Origin: Pseudanabaenaceae cyanobacterium SKYG29
GTDB lineage: Bacteria; Cyanobacteriota; Cyanobacteriia; Pseudanabaenales; Pseudanabaenaceae
Assembly (NCBI GenBank): GCA_025055675.1
Contig: JANWWT010000001.1
Location: 620,001 to 684,000 of the forward strand
DNA length: 64,000 nt
Direction: 5' to 3'
Positions 8,105 to 18,192 of the stretch are shown here, one piece after another. Every line of letters begins with the position of its first letter. Position 1 is the stretch's first letter. The notes under the pieces were generated by a model. That model saw only the letters and a program-made list of their open reading frames with translations, ran no database searches and was not told the origin of the DNA. The translations under genes were made by a program, and so were the position numbers.

Positions 8105-11100
8105 ATAATTCTCCCATCAAAATTGAAGGTAATCTGATTAGTTTGGAGCTAAATGACCTCAGCACAGCCATCTCCCAAAAAGGCGATGAAATTGCCCTGA
8201 CATGGTCGATCGCTAAGGCGCAGTGGCAGAAATTTCAGTACTACCGTCAGCATGCTAAAGAAGACGATACAGGTACAAGCATGACCAGGGAGCAATGGGC
8301 AATTCCGCTGTTGACTAATCTTGGATTTAACCTCAGCTATCAGCGGCAACCAGAAGTTATTGATAATCTCTCTTTTCCTATTTCCCATCTCAGTATGTCT
8401 GCTCCTATCCACATTGTTAGCTATCGTGTGGGATTAGAACAGCGACAGCATAAATTTTCTCCCCATACTCTCCTGCAGGAATACTTAAATCGTAAGGAAG
8501 AATATCTGTGGGGTATAGTGACTAATGGTTTACAGTGGCGGTTATTGCGAGATTCTTCTTTAATGACCAGGCTTACCTACATTGAGTTTGATTTAGAGTC
8601 AATTCTAGATAATGAAAACTACAGAGATTTTCAATATTTTTATCTGCTGTGCCACAGTTCTGTATTCCCTAGTGATGTTAGCAATCCTCATCAATGTAAG
8701 CTAGAGGAGTATCACCAAAAGTCTATTCAGGAAGGACAGAGGGTTAGGGATAGATTAAGGGATGGCGTAGAAAAAGCGATCGTCTGTCTAGCTAATGGTT
8801 TTTTACAGTATCCCAGGAATACGCATTTGCAATCTATGGATGCTAGGCAACTTTATCGCTTGCTTTTGCTATTAATTTATAGACTGTTATTTTTAATGAC
8901 AGCAGAAAGTAGAAATATTTTGCAACTCCAGGATGTGCCCGACGGTCAGCGAGACTCCCGAGCCGAGGAACTGCGGCAAATATATCAGGAATTCTACAGT
9001 ATAGAAAGATTACGTTGTCTTGCCGATCGTTATATTTCTCCTAGGGAAGGTTACACGGACCTGTGGCAAAAACTCTGTGTTACTTTCGCTCTATTCAATG
9101 AGCAGGCACATGGCAGTATGCTGGGATTATCTCCCCTCAACGGTGGTTTGTTTAACTCTCAAGTATTACAAGATTTGGAGACAGCACGTATAGATAACCA
9201 TGATTTACTAACTGCTATTCGTTACTTATCACTTTATGACCATAACAACCGTAAACAAAGGGTAAATTATGCTGCTATTGATGTAGAAGAGCTAGGTAGT
9301 GTTTATGAAAGTTTGTTGGATTTCGCACCTGTTATTGTTTCGTTCGACGAGGCTCCCGAGTCGGAGGTAGGAGGCAAAAAAGAGTTTAGATTTATTCATG
9401 GTACGGAGCGTAAAAGTACAGGTAGTTACTATACTCCGTCAGCTTTGGTAGCTCAGGTAATTAAACACACCTTAGAACCGATCGTGCAAAGTATATTAGC
9501 CAGTGAGGAATCTGGGATAGACTTAGGGAACAGCAGAGGGTTACGGGCGGAAATCTCCCAGAGAGTATCTACACTTTCTGAGAGTAGCTCAGGGATGACT
9601 GAAGGAGTTGGAAACACACCTGATTCTAGCAATGGGAGTGGAACTAGCCCAATCACAAGCGATCGCTCCCCTTCTCAAACAGAGCGAAATAGTAGGGAAG
9701 ATGCTACGCGCACTCATCAGAGCAATACAAGCGAAATTAGACCAGCGTCACTAAAGGATACTCCCCACTCCCACAAGATACAAAAGCTGTTGTCTCTCAA
9801 AATTTGCGATCCTGCCTGTGGCTCAGGACATTTTTTGTTAGCTGCTGCTCGCTACTTGGGTAAGGAAATTGCTAAGTTGGAAACAGGGGAGGATGAACCA
9901 AATCCCTTAATCTTACGGCGTGCTACCCGATCGGTAATTCAACACTGTATTTATGGGGTCGATATAAATCCCTTAGCTGTTGATTTGTGTAAAGTTGCTC
10001 TTTGGATTGAGGGATTTTGCGGCGGCGTTCCTCTCAACTTTCTGGATCATAGAATTAAGTGCGGTAATTCTCTAGTAGGTGTATTTGATTTAGAAGTTCT
10101 TAAGGAAGGTATTCCTGACTCTGCTTACGAAGCTGTTACAGGTGATGATAAGAGTGTAGTAAAATCAATTAAAAAAGATAATAAAAATGAGCGAACTGGT
10201 CAGCTTTCTCTGCTAGAGACGTGGGATTACACAGAAGACCGATCGGAATTTGCTAGAGAATGGCAAGAACTAGGAGAAATTCCCGAAGAAACTGCCGAGG
10301 CAGTGCAACACAAACAAAAGTATTATCAGACCATTCGCAATTCGGATAAATGGTGTAAAGATCGGGCAGCTTGTAATTTGTGGACAGCAGCATTTTTCAC
10401 ACCGCTTACATCAGAAAATAGACATTTAGTGCCTACTACCAAATCTATAGCTAGGGTTTTAGGAAGTATAAACAGCCACGACAATCCCCACTCCCCAATT
10501 ACCCAAAATGCCGACAGGCTTGCCGAAGAACTCAAATTCTTTCACTGGGCATTAGAATTTCCTGAAGTGTTTGAGCAGGGGGGCTTTGATTGCGTCATAG
10601 GTAACCCACCTTGGGAAAGAATTAAACTGCAAGAGAAAGAATTTTTTGCTTCTAGGGATATAGAAATCGCTGAGGCACAAAATAAAGCAGAAAGAGAAAA
10701 ATTGATTAAAACTCTACCAGAAAGAAAACCACAATTGGCGAAAGAATGGGAGAATGCTAAACGGATTGCTGAGAATCAAAGTATTTTTATTCGGGGTTCA
10801 GAACGATTCCCTTTAACCTCTAGGGGAGACATTAACACCTATGCCGTATTTTCTGAACTTGCCCGCAATTTGATTAACCCTCACGGTAGAGCAGGACTGA
10901 TTGTACCTACAGGCATTGCCACTGACGATACTTGTAAATTCTTCTTTGGTAATCTTATCCAGCACAGCCACCTAGTTTGTTTGTTCGATTTTGAGAATAG
11001 AGAAATTTTTCCTGCTGTTCACCGTAGCTATAAGTTTTCAATTCTAGTAACTTCTAAATCTATTTCTCTTGGCTGTTTTGCCTTCTTTCTCACTCAGCCG

Positions 11101-12264
11101 CAACAAATAGAGGCACCAAACCGCACTTTTACTCTTTCTGCTAAAGATATTGCCCTAATGAATCCCAATACTCTGACCTGTCCTGTTTTCCGTACCAAAC
11201 AAGATGCGGAACTCACCAAAAAAATCTATCAGCGAGTACCTGTCTTAGAAAATGAACGGACGGGCGAAAATCCATGGGGTATTTCTTTTATGACAATGTT
11301 TCATATGTCCAATGATAGTCATTTGTTTTTTGGGCGTAAAGAAAACGACTCCCTACTCCCCCTCTATGAAGCTAAACTGTTCCATCAGTACGACCATCGC
11401 TGGGCAACTTACATCAATAACACAGATACCCGTGATCTCACAGAGGCAGAAAAACAAGACCCCAACTACACCATCACGCCCCGCTACTGGGTAAGTCGCA
11501 CCGAAGTAGAAAACCGCCTCGCTGGCAAATGGAATAAACAATGGTTGATAGGTTATAGGCGAATCAGTAACACAACTAACGAAAGAACTTTTATCTCTTG
11601 TATGTTACCGAAAGCTGGATTTGGAGACAATGTATTCTTAATTTTACCTAGTATAGACAATAATATTCTAGTCAGTTGCTTTTATGGATGTCTCAATAGT
11701 CTTCCTCTAGATTTCATTGCTAGGCAAAAAATGGGTGGAACTAACCTCAATTTCTTCATTGTCAAGCAACTTCCTGTACTTCCCCCCACAGCATACACCT
11801 CTACTGATATAGAATGCATTGTTCCCCGTGTTTTTGAGTTGGTCTATACCGCCTATGACCTCAAGCCTTTTGCTGATGACCTGTGGCGTTCTGTTCAATC
11901 GGAGCCAAAACTAGTGCAAGCTCTTTTGCAGCAATGGTCAATGAATCATGCTACTACTATTGAGCTATCTCCATCAGAGCAGGAATTCCCTTTACCCCCC
12001 TTCCGTTGGGACACTGAACGGCGTGCTCTGCTCCGTGCTGAACTGGATGCTTACTATGCCTATCTCTACGGTCTCACCCGTGATGAATTGCGCTACATTC
12101 TCGACCCTGCTGATGTTTATGGGGCAGATTTTCCCAGCGAAACTTTTAGAGTCCTCAAAGAAAAGGAAATTAAACAATATGGTGAATACCGCACTCGTTG
12201 CCTAGTCCTTGAAGCATGGGATAGAATGAACCTCAGCAAACACCAATCTGTAATCGCCAATTAG
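8101..12264 (+). CDS. Large Eco57I/PglX-class DNA N6-adenine methyltransferase, DISARM/BREX-like
   Basis: A 1387-residue protein. Residues 1-400 resemble the N-terminal part of type IIG/PglX-like enzymes. STGSYYTPSALVAQVIKHTL (about 440) is the usual lead-in to the methylase; motif I is CDPACGSGHFLLAAARYLG (about 570), and motif IV is VIGNPPWERIKL (about 835), the NPPW form that indicates adenine-N6 methylation. The C-terminal 400 residues probably recognise the target. The family marks host DNA so that a linked helicase/nuclease machine spares it. Oddities: a Ser/Thr-rich linker of about 80 residues (480-560) splits the lead-in from motif I, and two degenerate 24-bp repeat copies lie in frame (8942-8967, 9340-9367). 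No PD-(D/E)XK motif is obvious. Confidence 0.82.
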   Translation: MNNSPIKIEGNLISLELNDLSTAISQKGDEIALTWSIAKAQWQKFQYYRQHAKEDDTGTSMTREQWAIPLLTNLGFNLSYQRQPEVIDNLSFPISHLSMSAPIHIVSYRVGLEQRQHKFSPHTLLQEYLNRKEEYLWGIVTNGLQWRLLRDSSLMTRLTYIEFDLESILDNENYRDFQYFYLLCHSSVFPSDVSNPHQCKLEEYHQKSIQEGQRVRDRLRDGVEKAIVCLANGFLQYPRNTHLQSMDARQLYRLLLLLIYRLLFLMTAESRNILQLQDVPDGQRDSRAEELRQIYQEFYSIERLRCLADRYISPREGYTDLWQKLCVTFALFNEQAHGSMLGLSPLNGGLFNSQVLQDLETARIDNHDLLTAIRYLSLYDHNNRKQRVNYAAIDVEELGSVYESLLDFAPVIVSFDEAPESEVGGKKEFRFIHGTERKSTGSYYTPSALVAQVIKHTLEPIVQSILASEESGIDLGNSRGLRAEISQRVSTLSESSSGMTEGVGNTPDSSNGSGTSPITSDRSPSQTERNSREDATRTHQSNTSEIRPASLKDTPHSHKIQKLLSLKICDPACGSGHFLLAAARYLGKEIAKLETGEDEPNPLILRRATRSVIQHCIYGVDINPLAVDLCKVALWIEGFCGGVPLNFLDHRIKCGNSLVGVFDLEVLKEGIPDSAYEAVTGDDKSVVKSIKKDNKNERTGQLSLLETWDYTEDRSEFAREWQELGEIPEETAEAVQHKQKYYQTIRNSDKWCKDRAACNLWTAAFFTPLTSENRHLVPTTKSIARVLGSINSHDNPHSPITQNADRLAEELKFFHWALEFPEVFEQGGFDCVIGNPPWERIKLQEKEFFASRDIEIAEAQNKAEREKLIKTLPERKPQLAKEWENAKRIAENQSIFIRGSERFPLTSRGDINTYAVFSELARNLINPHGRAGLIVPTGIATDDTCKFFFGNLIQHSHLVCLFDFENREIFPAVHRSYKFSILVTSKSISLGCFAFFLTQPQQIEAPNRTFTLSAKDIALMNPNTLTCPVFRTKQDAELTKKIYQRVPVLENERTGENPWGISFMTMFHMSNDSHLFFGRKENDSLLPLYEAKLFHQYDHRWATYINNTDTRDLTEAEKQDPNYTITPRYWVSRTEVENRLAGKWNKQWLIGYRRISNTTNERTFISCMLPKAGFGDNVFLILPSIDNNILVSCFYGCLNSLPLDFIARQKMGGTNLNFFIVKQLPVLPPTAYTSTDIECIVPRVFELVYTAYDLKPFADDLWRSVQSEPKLVQALLQQWSMNHATTIELSPSEQEFPLPPFRWDTERRALLRAELDAYYAYLYGLTRDELRYILDPADVYGADFPSETFRVLKEKEIKQYGEYRTRCLVLEAWDRMNLSKHQSVIAN
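8942..8967 (-). repeat. Degenerate 24-bp dispersed repeat inside the methyltransferase gene
   Basis: CAGCGAGACTCCCGAGCCGA aligns with GGTGAGACTCGCGAACCG of the perfect copies. It reads in frame as GQRDSRAE near residue 280 of the methyltransferase. Confidence 0.5.
9340..9367 (-). repeat. Second degenerate 24-bp repeat inside the methyltransferase gene
   Basis: TTCGACGAGGCTCCCGAGTC aligns with TCGGTGAGACTCGCGAAC with several changes. It reads in frame as FDEAPESEV near residue 415. It is the weakest member of the family here. Confidence 0.4.
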
Positions 12265-12272
12265 TTGCTCAT

Positions 12273-12836
12273 ATGATTGCAACTCCCAAATATAACTTTA
12301 TGACGGCAGCAGAGTATCTAGCATGGGAGAAACTGCAAGAGATTCGCTATGAGTATTTAGAGGGACAGGTATATGCTATGACGGGGGGCACAATACCCCA
12401 TAACGATATTACCCTCAACTTAGCTACTGCTCTAAAAACTTTTCTCAAGGGTACAAACTGCAAAGTGCAAATGTCTGATGTCAAGGTGATTCTTTCTGAG
12501 CAAGGACCTTATTTTTACCCTGATGTGGTAGTGAGTTGTGATGAACAAGATCGCCAAGCTAAAGATGGCATTAGGTCACCCAAATTAATTGTTGAGGTTT
12601 TATCTCCTAGTACCTTAGGTTTTGACTATGGGCACAAATTTCGGTACTATCGCCGTTTGCCCAGCTTGCTAGAATATGTGTTAATTGATTCCGAAAGTAT
12701 AAATGTTGATTGTTACCGTAGAATTGATAGGCAATGGCAACTAACCAACTACCCAGAAAGTGGAGAATTATTACATTTTGTTAGTATTGATTGGCAGTAT
12801 TCCCTATCCCTACTCTATGAAAATGTAAAGTTATAG
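12273..12836 (+). CDS. Uma2 family (DUF820) nuclease-fold protein
   Basis: A 187-residue protein with the Uma2 layout: MTAAEYLAWE near the start, YEYLEGQVYAMTGG (the conserved Glu), HNDITLNLATAL, then the PD-(D/E)XK-like core YFYPDVVVSC and SPKLIVEVLSPSTLGFDYGH with K of the late helix (HKFRYYRRLPSLLEYVLID). The family is hugely expanded in cyanobacteria, and its biological role is not settled. It sits 8 bases after the methyltransferase stop and 76 before the DUF1998 helicase, inside the putative defence operon. It could be the nuclease of that system or a passenger; its ubiquity argues for caution. Confidence 0.85.
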   Translation: MIATPKYNFMTAAEYLAWEKLQEIRYEYLEGQVYAMTGGTIPHNDITLNLATALKTFLKGTNCKVQMSDVKVILSEQGPYFYPDVVVSCDEQDRQAKDGIRSPKLIVEVLSPSTLGFDYGHKFRYYRRLPSLLEYVLIDSESINVDCYRRIDRQWQLTNYPESGELLHFVSIDWQYSLSLLYENVKL

Positions 12837-12912
12837 TCATACATTAACATTGACAAATTAGCCCCGATCGCTTATATCTAAAATACAAGAACTGGGCAGA
12901 AGTATATTGACG

Positions 12913-15900
12913 ATGCAAATCCTCAAGCTCTCAGAAATTCTCAACTATCCCCCCAGTGCAGTTAGTGCGATCGGTACCTTAATCCAGAACCGACTTTGCC
13001 AGATTGATGCCACAGGAGTAGAGAGAATTCCCGCAGATGTACTTGCCCTACTTTTCCCGTCATCCCTTTCCGTTGCAGACATTGAATTACTCTTCCTTCC
13101 CGCCACAATCAGCCCTACCCTTAGGGAGCAACTGCAACCCCTAGATACCCAGGCTTCTGCACCCTCTGCCCCTTCCCCCAAGCTAGATATTTTTGAACTA
13201 CGTCAAGCAGTAATTGATAACTATGCTAGTTACATTAAAAGTTTCCTCAAAATTAGAGACAGCAGACTAAAAGAGTTTGTAGAAGCAGAGATAGATAAAG
13301 GTTTTCTCTGGTCACCGCCCCTCATACAACTAAATCCTGCCTATAAAAGAGGTCGTACAGTTTCCCAACTAGTTAGAGATGGTGTACTCCATGCAGATTG
13401 CGATCGGTATTTTCGCAGTAAATACAGCCAGCCTTTCCATTTTTACGAACATCAAGAAAAAGCATTTCTCCTAGCCCAAAAACATCAGCACTTTGTTGTG
13501 ACTACTGGTACCGGCTCTGGTAAAAGCTTGACCTACATTGTTCCTATTATTGATGACCTATCTCGCAATCGTGACTTAAGAGGGGTAAGGGCAATTTTAG
13601 TCTATCCCATGAATGCCCTAATTAATTCACAACTAGAAGAAATTAAAAAATTCTTGAGCAATGTACCTGATAGTCACATCACTGTTGCCCGCTATACAGG
13701 ACAGGAAAGCCTGGCAGAAAAGAATAGACTTCAAAATGAGCCTCCCCATATTCTGCTGACTAACTATGTGATGCTGGAGTTGATGCTCTCCCGTGTACAT
13801 GAGCACAGGCTGGTAACTAGTCCCCATCTTAAATTTCTAATCCTAGATGAATTGCACACTTACAGAGGCAGACAAGGTGCAGATGTAGCTCTGTTAGTGC
13901 GCAAGTTACGCCATCGCAGTAAACAAAACCTGATCTGTATTGGGACTAGTGCCACTATGGCTAGTGAAGGAACGATCGAGGAAAGAAGAAAAGTTGTAGC
14001 AGAAGTGGCAAGTAAATTGTTTGGTGTAGAAGTGCCTGTTAGTAATGTCATAGATGAAACTCTGGTTAAATCAATAAATAGGCCTTCTCCGTCCCAAACA
14101 GAGTTAGTTACTGCTGTTACTGATTGCGCAAAAGAGGTGCCATCCCAAGACTTAGACACTTACAAAAGGCATCCCCTAGTGGCATGGATGGAAGAAAATA
14201 TTGGACTAGAAACGATCGGGGGTAAGTTTATCCGTCGCAAGCCCACTACCTTAGAAATGAGTGCAAAAATACTGGCAGAACAAACAGGATTAGATATATC
14301 TACTTGTGAGTCAGCCTTGCAAAACGTTCTCCTGTGGGGTAGTAAGGTGGGGGGTCTAGCTTTTCGGGTTCATCAGTTTATTTCCCAGGGCGGTAGTGTC
14401 TATGCTACCCTCGAACCTCCCGATCGGCGGGAACTAACCCTAGAAGGAAAATATCGGACTACGAACGATCGATTGCTTTTCCCCCTGGTGTTTTGTCGGG
14501 AATGTGGACAGGAATACTATATGGTGCGGCGAGAAGGTAACGAATGCATCAAGCCTCTATCCGCTGAAGCACTGACAGAGGAAGAAATGACTAGGGATGA
14601 CGTTATTGATGGTTACATTGCCCTCGATCGTCCTCATTTATGGACAGAGGAAGATGAGGAACAATTACCAGACAATTGGTTTACGCAAAGCAAAAAAGGC
14701 CAGCACATTCCTGAAGATATATGGGTAACGCCAGATGGTAAAATTACTCGCCCCTACAGTAGCGATGCTGTGAAGTGTTGGTTTATTGCTAAGCCATTTC
14801 TGCTCTGTCTGGAATGTGGGGTTGTCTATGACAAACGTACGGGAGAATTCAGCAAGTTAGCACGCCTTAGTAGCGAGGGACGCAGTACTGCCACTACTCT
14901 TATTTCTCTTACAGCCATCCGTCAACTCAAAGAACAGACAAAAGCGGGCATACTCCAGCCAGAGGGAGCCAAAATTCTCAGTTTTACTGATAACCGCCAG
15001 GATGCTTCTCTCCAAGCAGGACATTTTAATGATTTCGTCATGACATTTAGATTGCGGGCAGCGCTCCGATCGGCTCTAGCCAAACACGGAGTCCTTAGGC
15101 ATGAAAACATTGTCAATAAAGTAGTAGACGAATTACAGCTACAGCAGGAAGATTATGCTATCACGCCCGCTGAAGGAATAGGAGCAAAGAGAAACCAAGA
15201 AGCCCTGCATCACTACATAGAATACCTGCTCTACGAAGACTTGCGCAGAGGTTGGCGCATAGTACAACCCAACTTGGAACAAGCAGGACTGCTAAGGGTG
15301 GAATACGAAGGCTTAATGGAAATGTGTGCCAATTCTGACTGCTGGGTTAAATACGAACATCCAGTCCTCCTCAAGGCTACTACTGAGCAAAGATACAGAG
15401 TATGTTGCATCTTCCTCGATCGGTTACGTCGTCAGCTAGTGATAGATGCAGCAAACATGCAAGAGCAACAGATTGAGGAGCTAAAACGAAAGGTAAATCA
15501 GGCACTTAAAGAGCCTTGGTGCTTTGATGAAAACACTGAACTCCGATCGGCAGGATGGGCAGCTTTAACGCCAGATAAAAGTAAAAATGTAACAATAAAG
15601 TTGAGTGCGCGTAGTCGTTTGGGGTTGTTTTTACGATCGGCTAGGGCATGGAATTGGCTGGAGGAGCGACTGCCTGAAGATGATTACAACCGCCTGATAC
15701 AAAAACTAATTCAAGCTCTCATTAAGTATGGATACCTGCGTCCTCATCCCCATAATTCTTGGCAGGTACAACTGAAAGTAAACACTCTCCTTTGGCGTGG
15801 TCAAGAAGTCAGTGAGATTGAGCCCGATCCTTTGAACGCTAAATACCTGGATAGCGATCGGGAGCGAAACATTCTTGTTAATTCCTTCTTCCAAAACTTC

Positions 15901-18192
15901 TATAAGACCAATCCTACAGAAATAGCAACAGTGCAGGGCAGAGAGCACACAGGACAGGTCAGCACAGAACAGCGACAGCAAAGGGAAGAGTCATTCCGCA
16001 AGGGACATTTGTCTGCTCTCTTTTGTTCCCCCACGATGGAGTTAGGCATTGACATTGCTGACCTCAGTGTTGTGCACATGCGCAATGTACCCCCCAACCC
16101 AGCCAACTATGCTCAACGGAGTGGTAGAGCGGGTCGAGGTGGTCAAGGAGCACTAGTAGTTACCTACGCTGCTGCCCTCAGTAACCATGATCAATACTTC
16201 TACCGTCGCCAAATCGATATGGTGTTTGGAGCAGTATCTCCGCCCCAGCTGGATTTAAGCAACCCTGACCTAATTATTAGTCATATCCACTCTGTCTGGC
16301 TAGCTTACACAGGGGTGTCTCTAGGGGAGAGCATGGCACAGTTACTTGATTTACAAGACCCTGATTTGCCCATCAGACAAGAAATTTGGTTAAAGCTACA
16401 CCTATCGGAATCAGAACAAAGAAAATGTCTGGCAGAATTGGTGTCCATTTTTCAAGACCAGTTTGCCCAACAGGACTTAAAGCGGCACAAGTTTTTCAAC
16501 GAACAGTGGCTCAGTCATGTCCTAGCTAACTCCCCCAATCAGTTGCATATTGCTTGCGATCGGTGGCGTGAGTTGTATAAAACAGCGATCATGCAAAGAG
16601 ATGCCGCCAGAAAACTGATTGACCAGGTTGGTATTTCCCCGCAGGAGCGTAGAGATGCTGAATTACAGGAGAAAGAGGCTATTACTCAAATTCGACGACT
16701 GACTGGAGAGGTGGAGGGTAACAAGTCAGACCTAGAGTTCTACCCCTACCGTTATTTAGCAGAGGAAGGCTTCCTACCTGGGTTCAATTTCCCCCGTATT
16801 CCCGTGCGGGCTTGTCTTAAATCCCGTGATCAATCTGAGTTTATCAATCGGGGGAAAGTAGTAGCTATCACGGAATTTGCTCCTGATAACATCATTTACC
16901 ACGAAGGTAAACGTTACAAGGTATCTCGTATCCGCCTGCCTTTAGACGGAGTAGAAAAAGCCTACCAAAGAATGGCTGTTTGTCCTAACTGTGGTTATTT
17001 CCATGTCCGAGAAGAGTACGATCGTGATACTTGTATCAACTGTGGGGGGGCACTAAGCCAAACGAGCAGCGAATACGAAACTAAATTACTCAGGGTTTTA
17101 ACAATGACTGCTGTAGAAGCAAAGTCACGGGAGCGGGTCACCTGTGATGAGGAGGAAAGAGCACGGCAAGGCTACTACACCACTACTCACTATCGCTATG
17201 GTCAGGAGAGGAAAGTAGGGCTTGTTCTCAACTCTGGGGGCAAGGAGCTGTTGAGATTGGAGTTTGCCCCTGCTGCCCAAATAATGAGGGTTAACCATGG
17301 AGCAAGGAGGTCAAGGGAGCGAGGATTTAGGATTGACTCCCAAACAGGTGAGGTCTGCACCCAGGAGTCAAAAGCTAGGGCAACGATGCACACGGGTGTC
17401 TACTTGGCTGTGGAAGAAACTTCTAACCTCATGCTGTGCCAGCCCCTACAACTTCCTAAGAAAGAGTCTAATAAGTTTGTTACAACCTTGCAGTACGCTC
17501 TGGAAAGAGCCATACAAAACTATTACAAGTTGGAGTTAGGAGAACTGAGTTCAGAGTTAGTTGGCAGTGGCAACTATGTGTTGTTTTGGGAGGCGGCAGA
17601 GGGTGGAGCAGGTGTATTAGCTCAGCTTATGGATGATTCTCTCAGTATCAGCAAGATTGCCCAGTCCGCTCTAGAAATTTGCCACTTTGTTGATACCAAA
17701 GACATTAAAGATAGCTGTACCTATGCCTGCTACGAATGTTTACTCTCTTACAATAACCAACTGGCTCATCATCTCATCAATCGACACTTGGTGCGGGATT
17801 TTCTCCAGGAGTTGATTAAATCTCATATCCAACTAGTTGCTGATGAAAGTCCTACCGATCGGGAGAAGCACTTTCAAGCCCTGTTACAACAGACCCATCC
17901 TGATTCCGAGTTGGAAAGACAAGTTTTGAGGTATATCTACGATCGGGGGTATCCACTACCAGATTATTGTCAAAAACTTATTCCAGGTGCCTACGTTACG
18001 CCTGACTTTTTGTACGAACAAGAAAGACTCTGCATTTTCTGCGATGGAGCGATTCATGACATGCCAGATCAGACAGAGAAAGATAAGCGAGATCAACTTA
18101 AGCTAGAAGAGGATGGATACACAGTTATCAGACTGCGGTACGATCGGGATTGGCAAACGGTGCTGGACAACTTGTTTGGTCAAGGGGTGTGA
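12913..18192 (+). CDS. YprA/DruE-like DEAD/DEAH helicase with DUF1998 zinc domain and C-terminal nuclease-like tail
   Basis: A 1759-residue superfamily 2 helicase. Walker A is TTGTGSGKSLTYIVP (about residue 195), Walker B ILDELHTYRGRQGADVA (about 311), motif III GTSATMA, and motif VI QRSGRAGRGGQGALVVTYA (about 1067). Zinc clusters follow: CPNCGYFHV...CINCGG (about 1357) and CTYACYECLLSYNNQLAH (about 1600), the DUF1998/MrfA form. The last 80 residues (YVTPDFLYEQERLCIFCDGA, then DKRDQLKLEEDGYTVIRLR) resemble a Vsr/DUF559-type endonuclease fold. Large DUF1998 helicases occur in DISARM (split DrmA/DrmB), Druantia (DruE) and DNA repair (MrfA); this one is closest in layout to DruE/YprA. I chose ATG 12913 over an in-frame TTG six bases upstream. 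Last gene of the block. Confidence 0.82.
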   Translation: MQILKLSEILNYPPSAVSAIGTLIQNRLCQIDATGVERIPADVLALLFPSSLSVADIELLFLPATISPTLREQLQPLDTQASAPSAPSPKLDIFELRQAVIDNYASYIKSFLKIRDSRLKEFVEAEIDKGFLWSPPLIQLNPAYKRGRTVSQLVRDGVLHADCDRYFRSKYSQPFHFYEHQEKAFLLAQKHQHFVVTTGTGSGKSLTYIVPIIDDLSRNRDLRGVRAILVYPMNALINSQLEEIKKFLSNVPDSHITVARYTGQESLAEKNRLQNEPPHILLTNYVMLELMLSRVHEHRLVTSPHLKFLILDELHTYRGRQGADVALLVRKLRHRSKQNLICIGTSATMASEGTIEERRKVVAEVASKLFGVEVPVSNVIDETLVKSINRPSPSQTELVTAVTDCAKEVPSQDLDTYKRHPLVAWMEENIGLETIGGKFIRRKPTTLEMSAKILAEQTGLDISTCESALQNVLLWGSKVGGLAFRVHQFISQGGSVYATLEPPDRRELTLEGKYRTTNDRLLFPLVFCRECGQEYYMVRREGNECIKPLSAEALTEEEMTRDDVIDGYIALDRPHLWTEEDEEQLPDNWFTQSKKGQHIPEDIWVTPDGKITRPYSSDAVKCWFIAKPFLLCLECGVVYDKRTGEFSKLARLSSEGRSTATTLISLTAIRQLKEQTKAGILQPEGAKILSFTDNRQDASLQAGHFNDFVMTFRLRAALRSALAKHGVLRHENIVNKVVDELQLQQEDYAITPAEGIGAKRNQEALHHYIEYLLYEDLRRGWRIVQPNLEQAGLLRVEYEGLMEMCANSDCWVKYEHPVLLKATTEQRYRVCCIFLDRLRRQLVIDAANMQEQQIEELKRKVNQALKEPWCFDENTELRSAGWAALTPDKSKNVTIKLSARSRLGLFLRSARAWNWLEERLPEDDYNRLIQKLIQALIKYGYLRPHPHNSWQVQLKVNTLLWRGQEVSEIEPDPLNAKYLDSDRERNILVNSFFQNFYKTNPTEIATVQGREHTGQVSTEQRQQREESFRKGHLSALFCSPTMELGIDIADLSVVHMRNVPPNPANYAQRSGRAGRGGQGALVVTYAAALSNHDQYFYRRQIDMVFGAVSPPQLDLSNPDLIISHIHSVWLAYTGVSLGESMAQLLDLQDPDLPIRQEIWLKLHLSESEQRKCLAELVSIFQDQFAQQDLKRHKFFNEQWLSHVLANSPNQLHIACDRWRELYKTAIMQRDAARKLIDQVGISPQERRDAELQEKEAITQIRRLTGEVEGNKSDLEFYPYRYLAEEGFLPGFNFPRIPVRACLKSRDQSEFINRGKVVAITEFAPDNIIYHEGKRYKVSRIRLPLDGVEKAYQRMAVCPNCGYFHVREEYDRDTCINCGGALSQTSSEYETKLLRVLTMTAVEAKSRERVTCDEEERARQGYYTTTHYRYGQERKVGLVLNSGGKELLRLEFAPAAQIMRVNHGARRSRERGFRIDSQTGEVCTQESKARATMHTGVYLAVEETSNLMLCQPLQLPKKESNKFVTTLQYALERAIQNYYKLELGELSSELVGSGNYVLFWEAAEGGAGVLAQLMDDSLSISKIAQSALEICHFVDTKDIKDSCTYACYECLLSYNNQLAHHLINRHLVRDFLQELIKSHIQLVADESPTDREKHFQALLQQTHPDSELERQVLRYIYDRGYPLPDYCQKLIPGAYVTPDFLYEQERLCIFCDGAIHDMPDQTEKDKRDQLKLEEDGYTVIRLRYDRDWQTVLDNLFGQGV

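Noticed and set aside
4523-18192. Calling the block a canonical class 1 DISARM system
   Set aside because: DrmA and DrmC are not recognisable, and the DUF1998 helicase has a YprA/DruE-like core.
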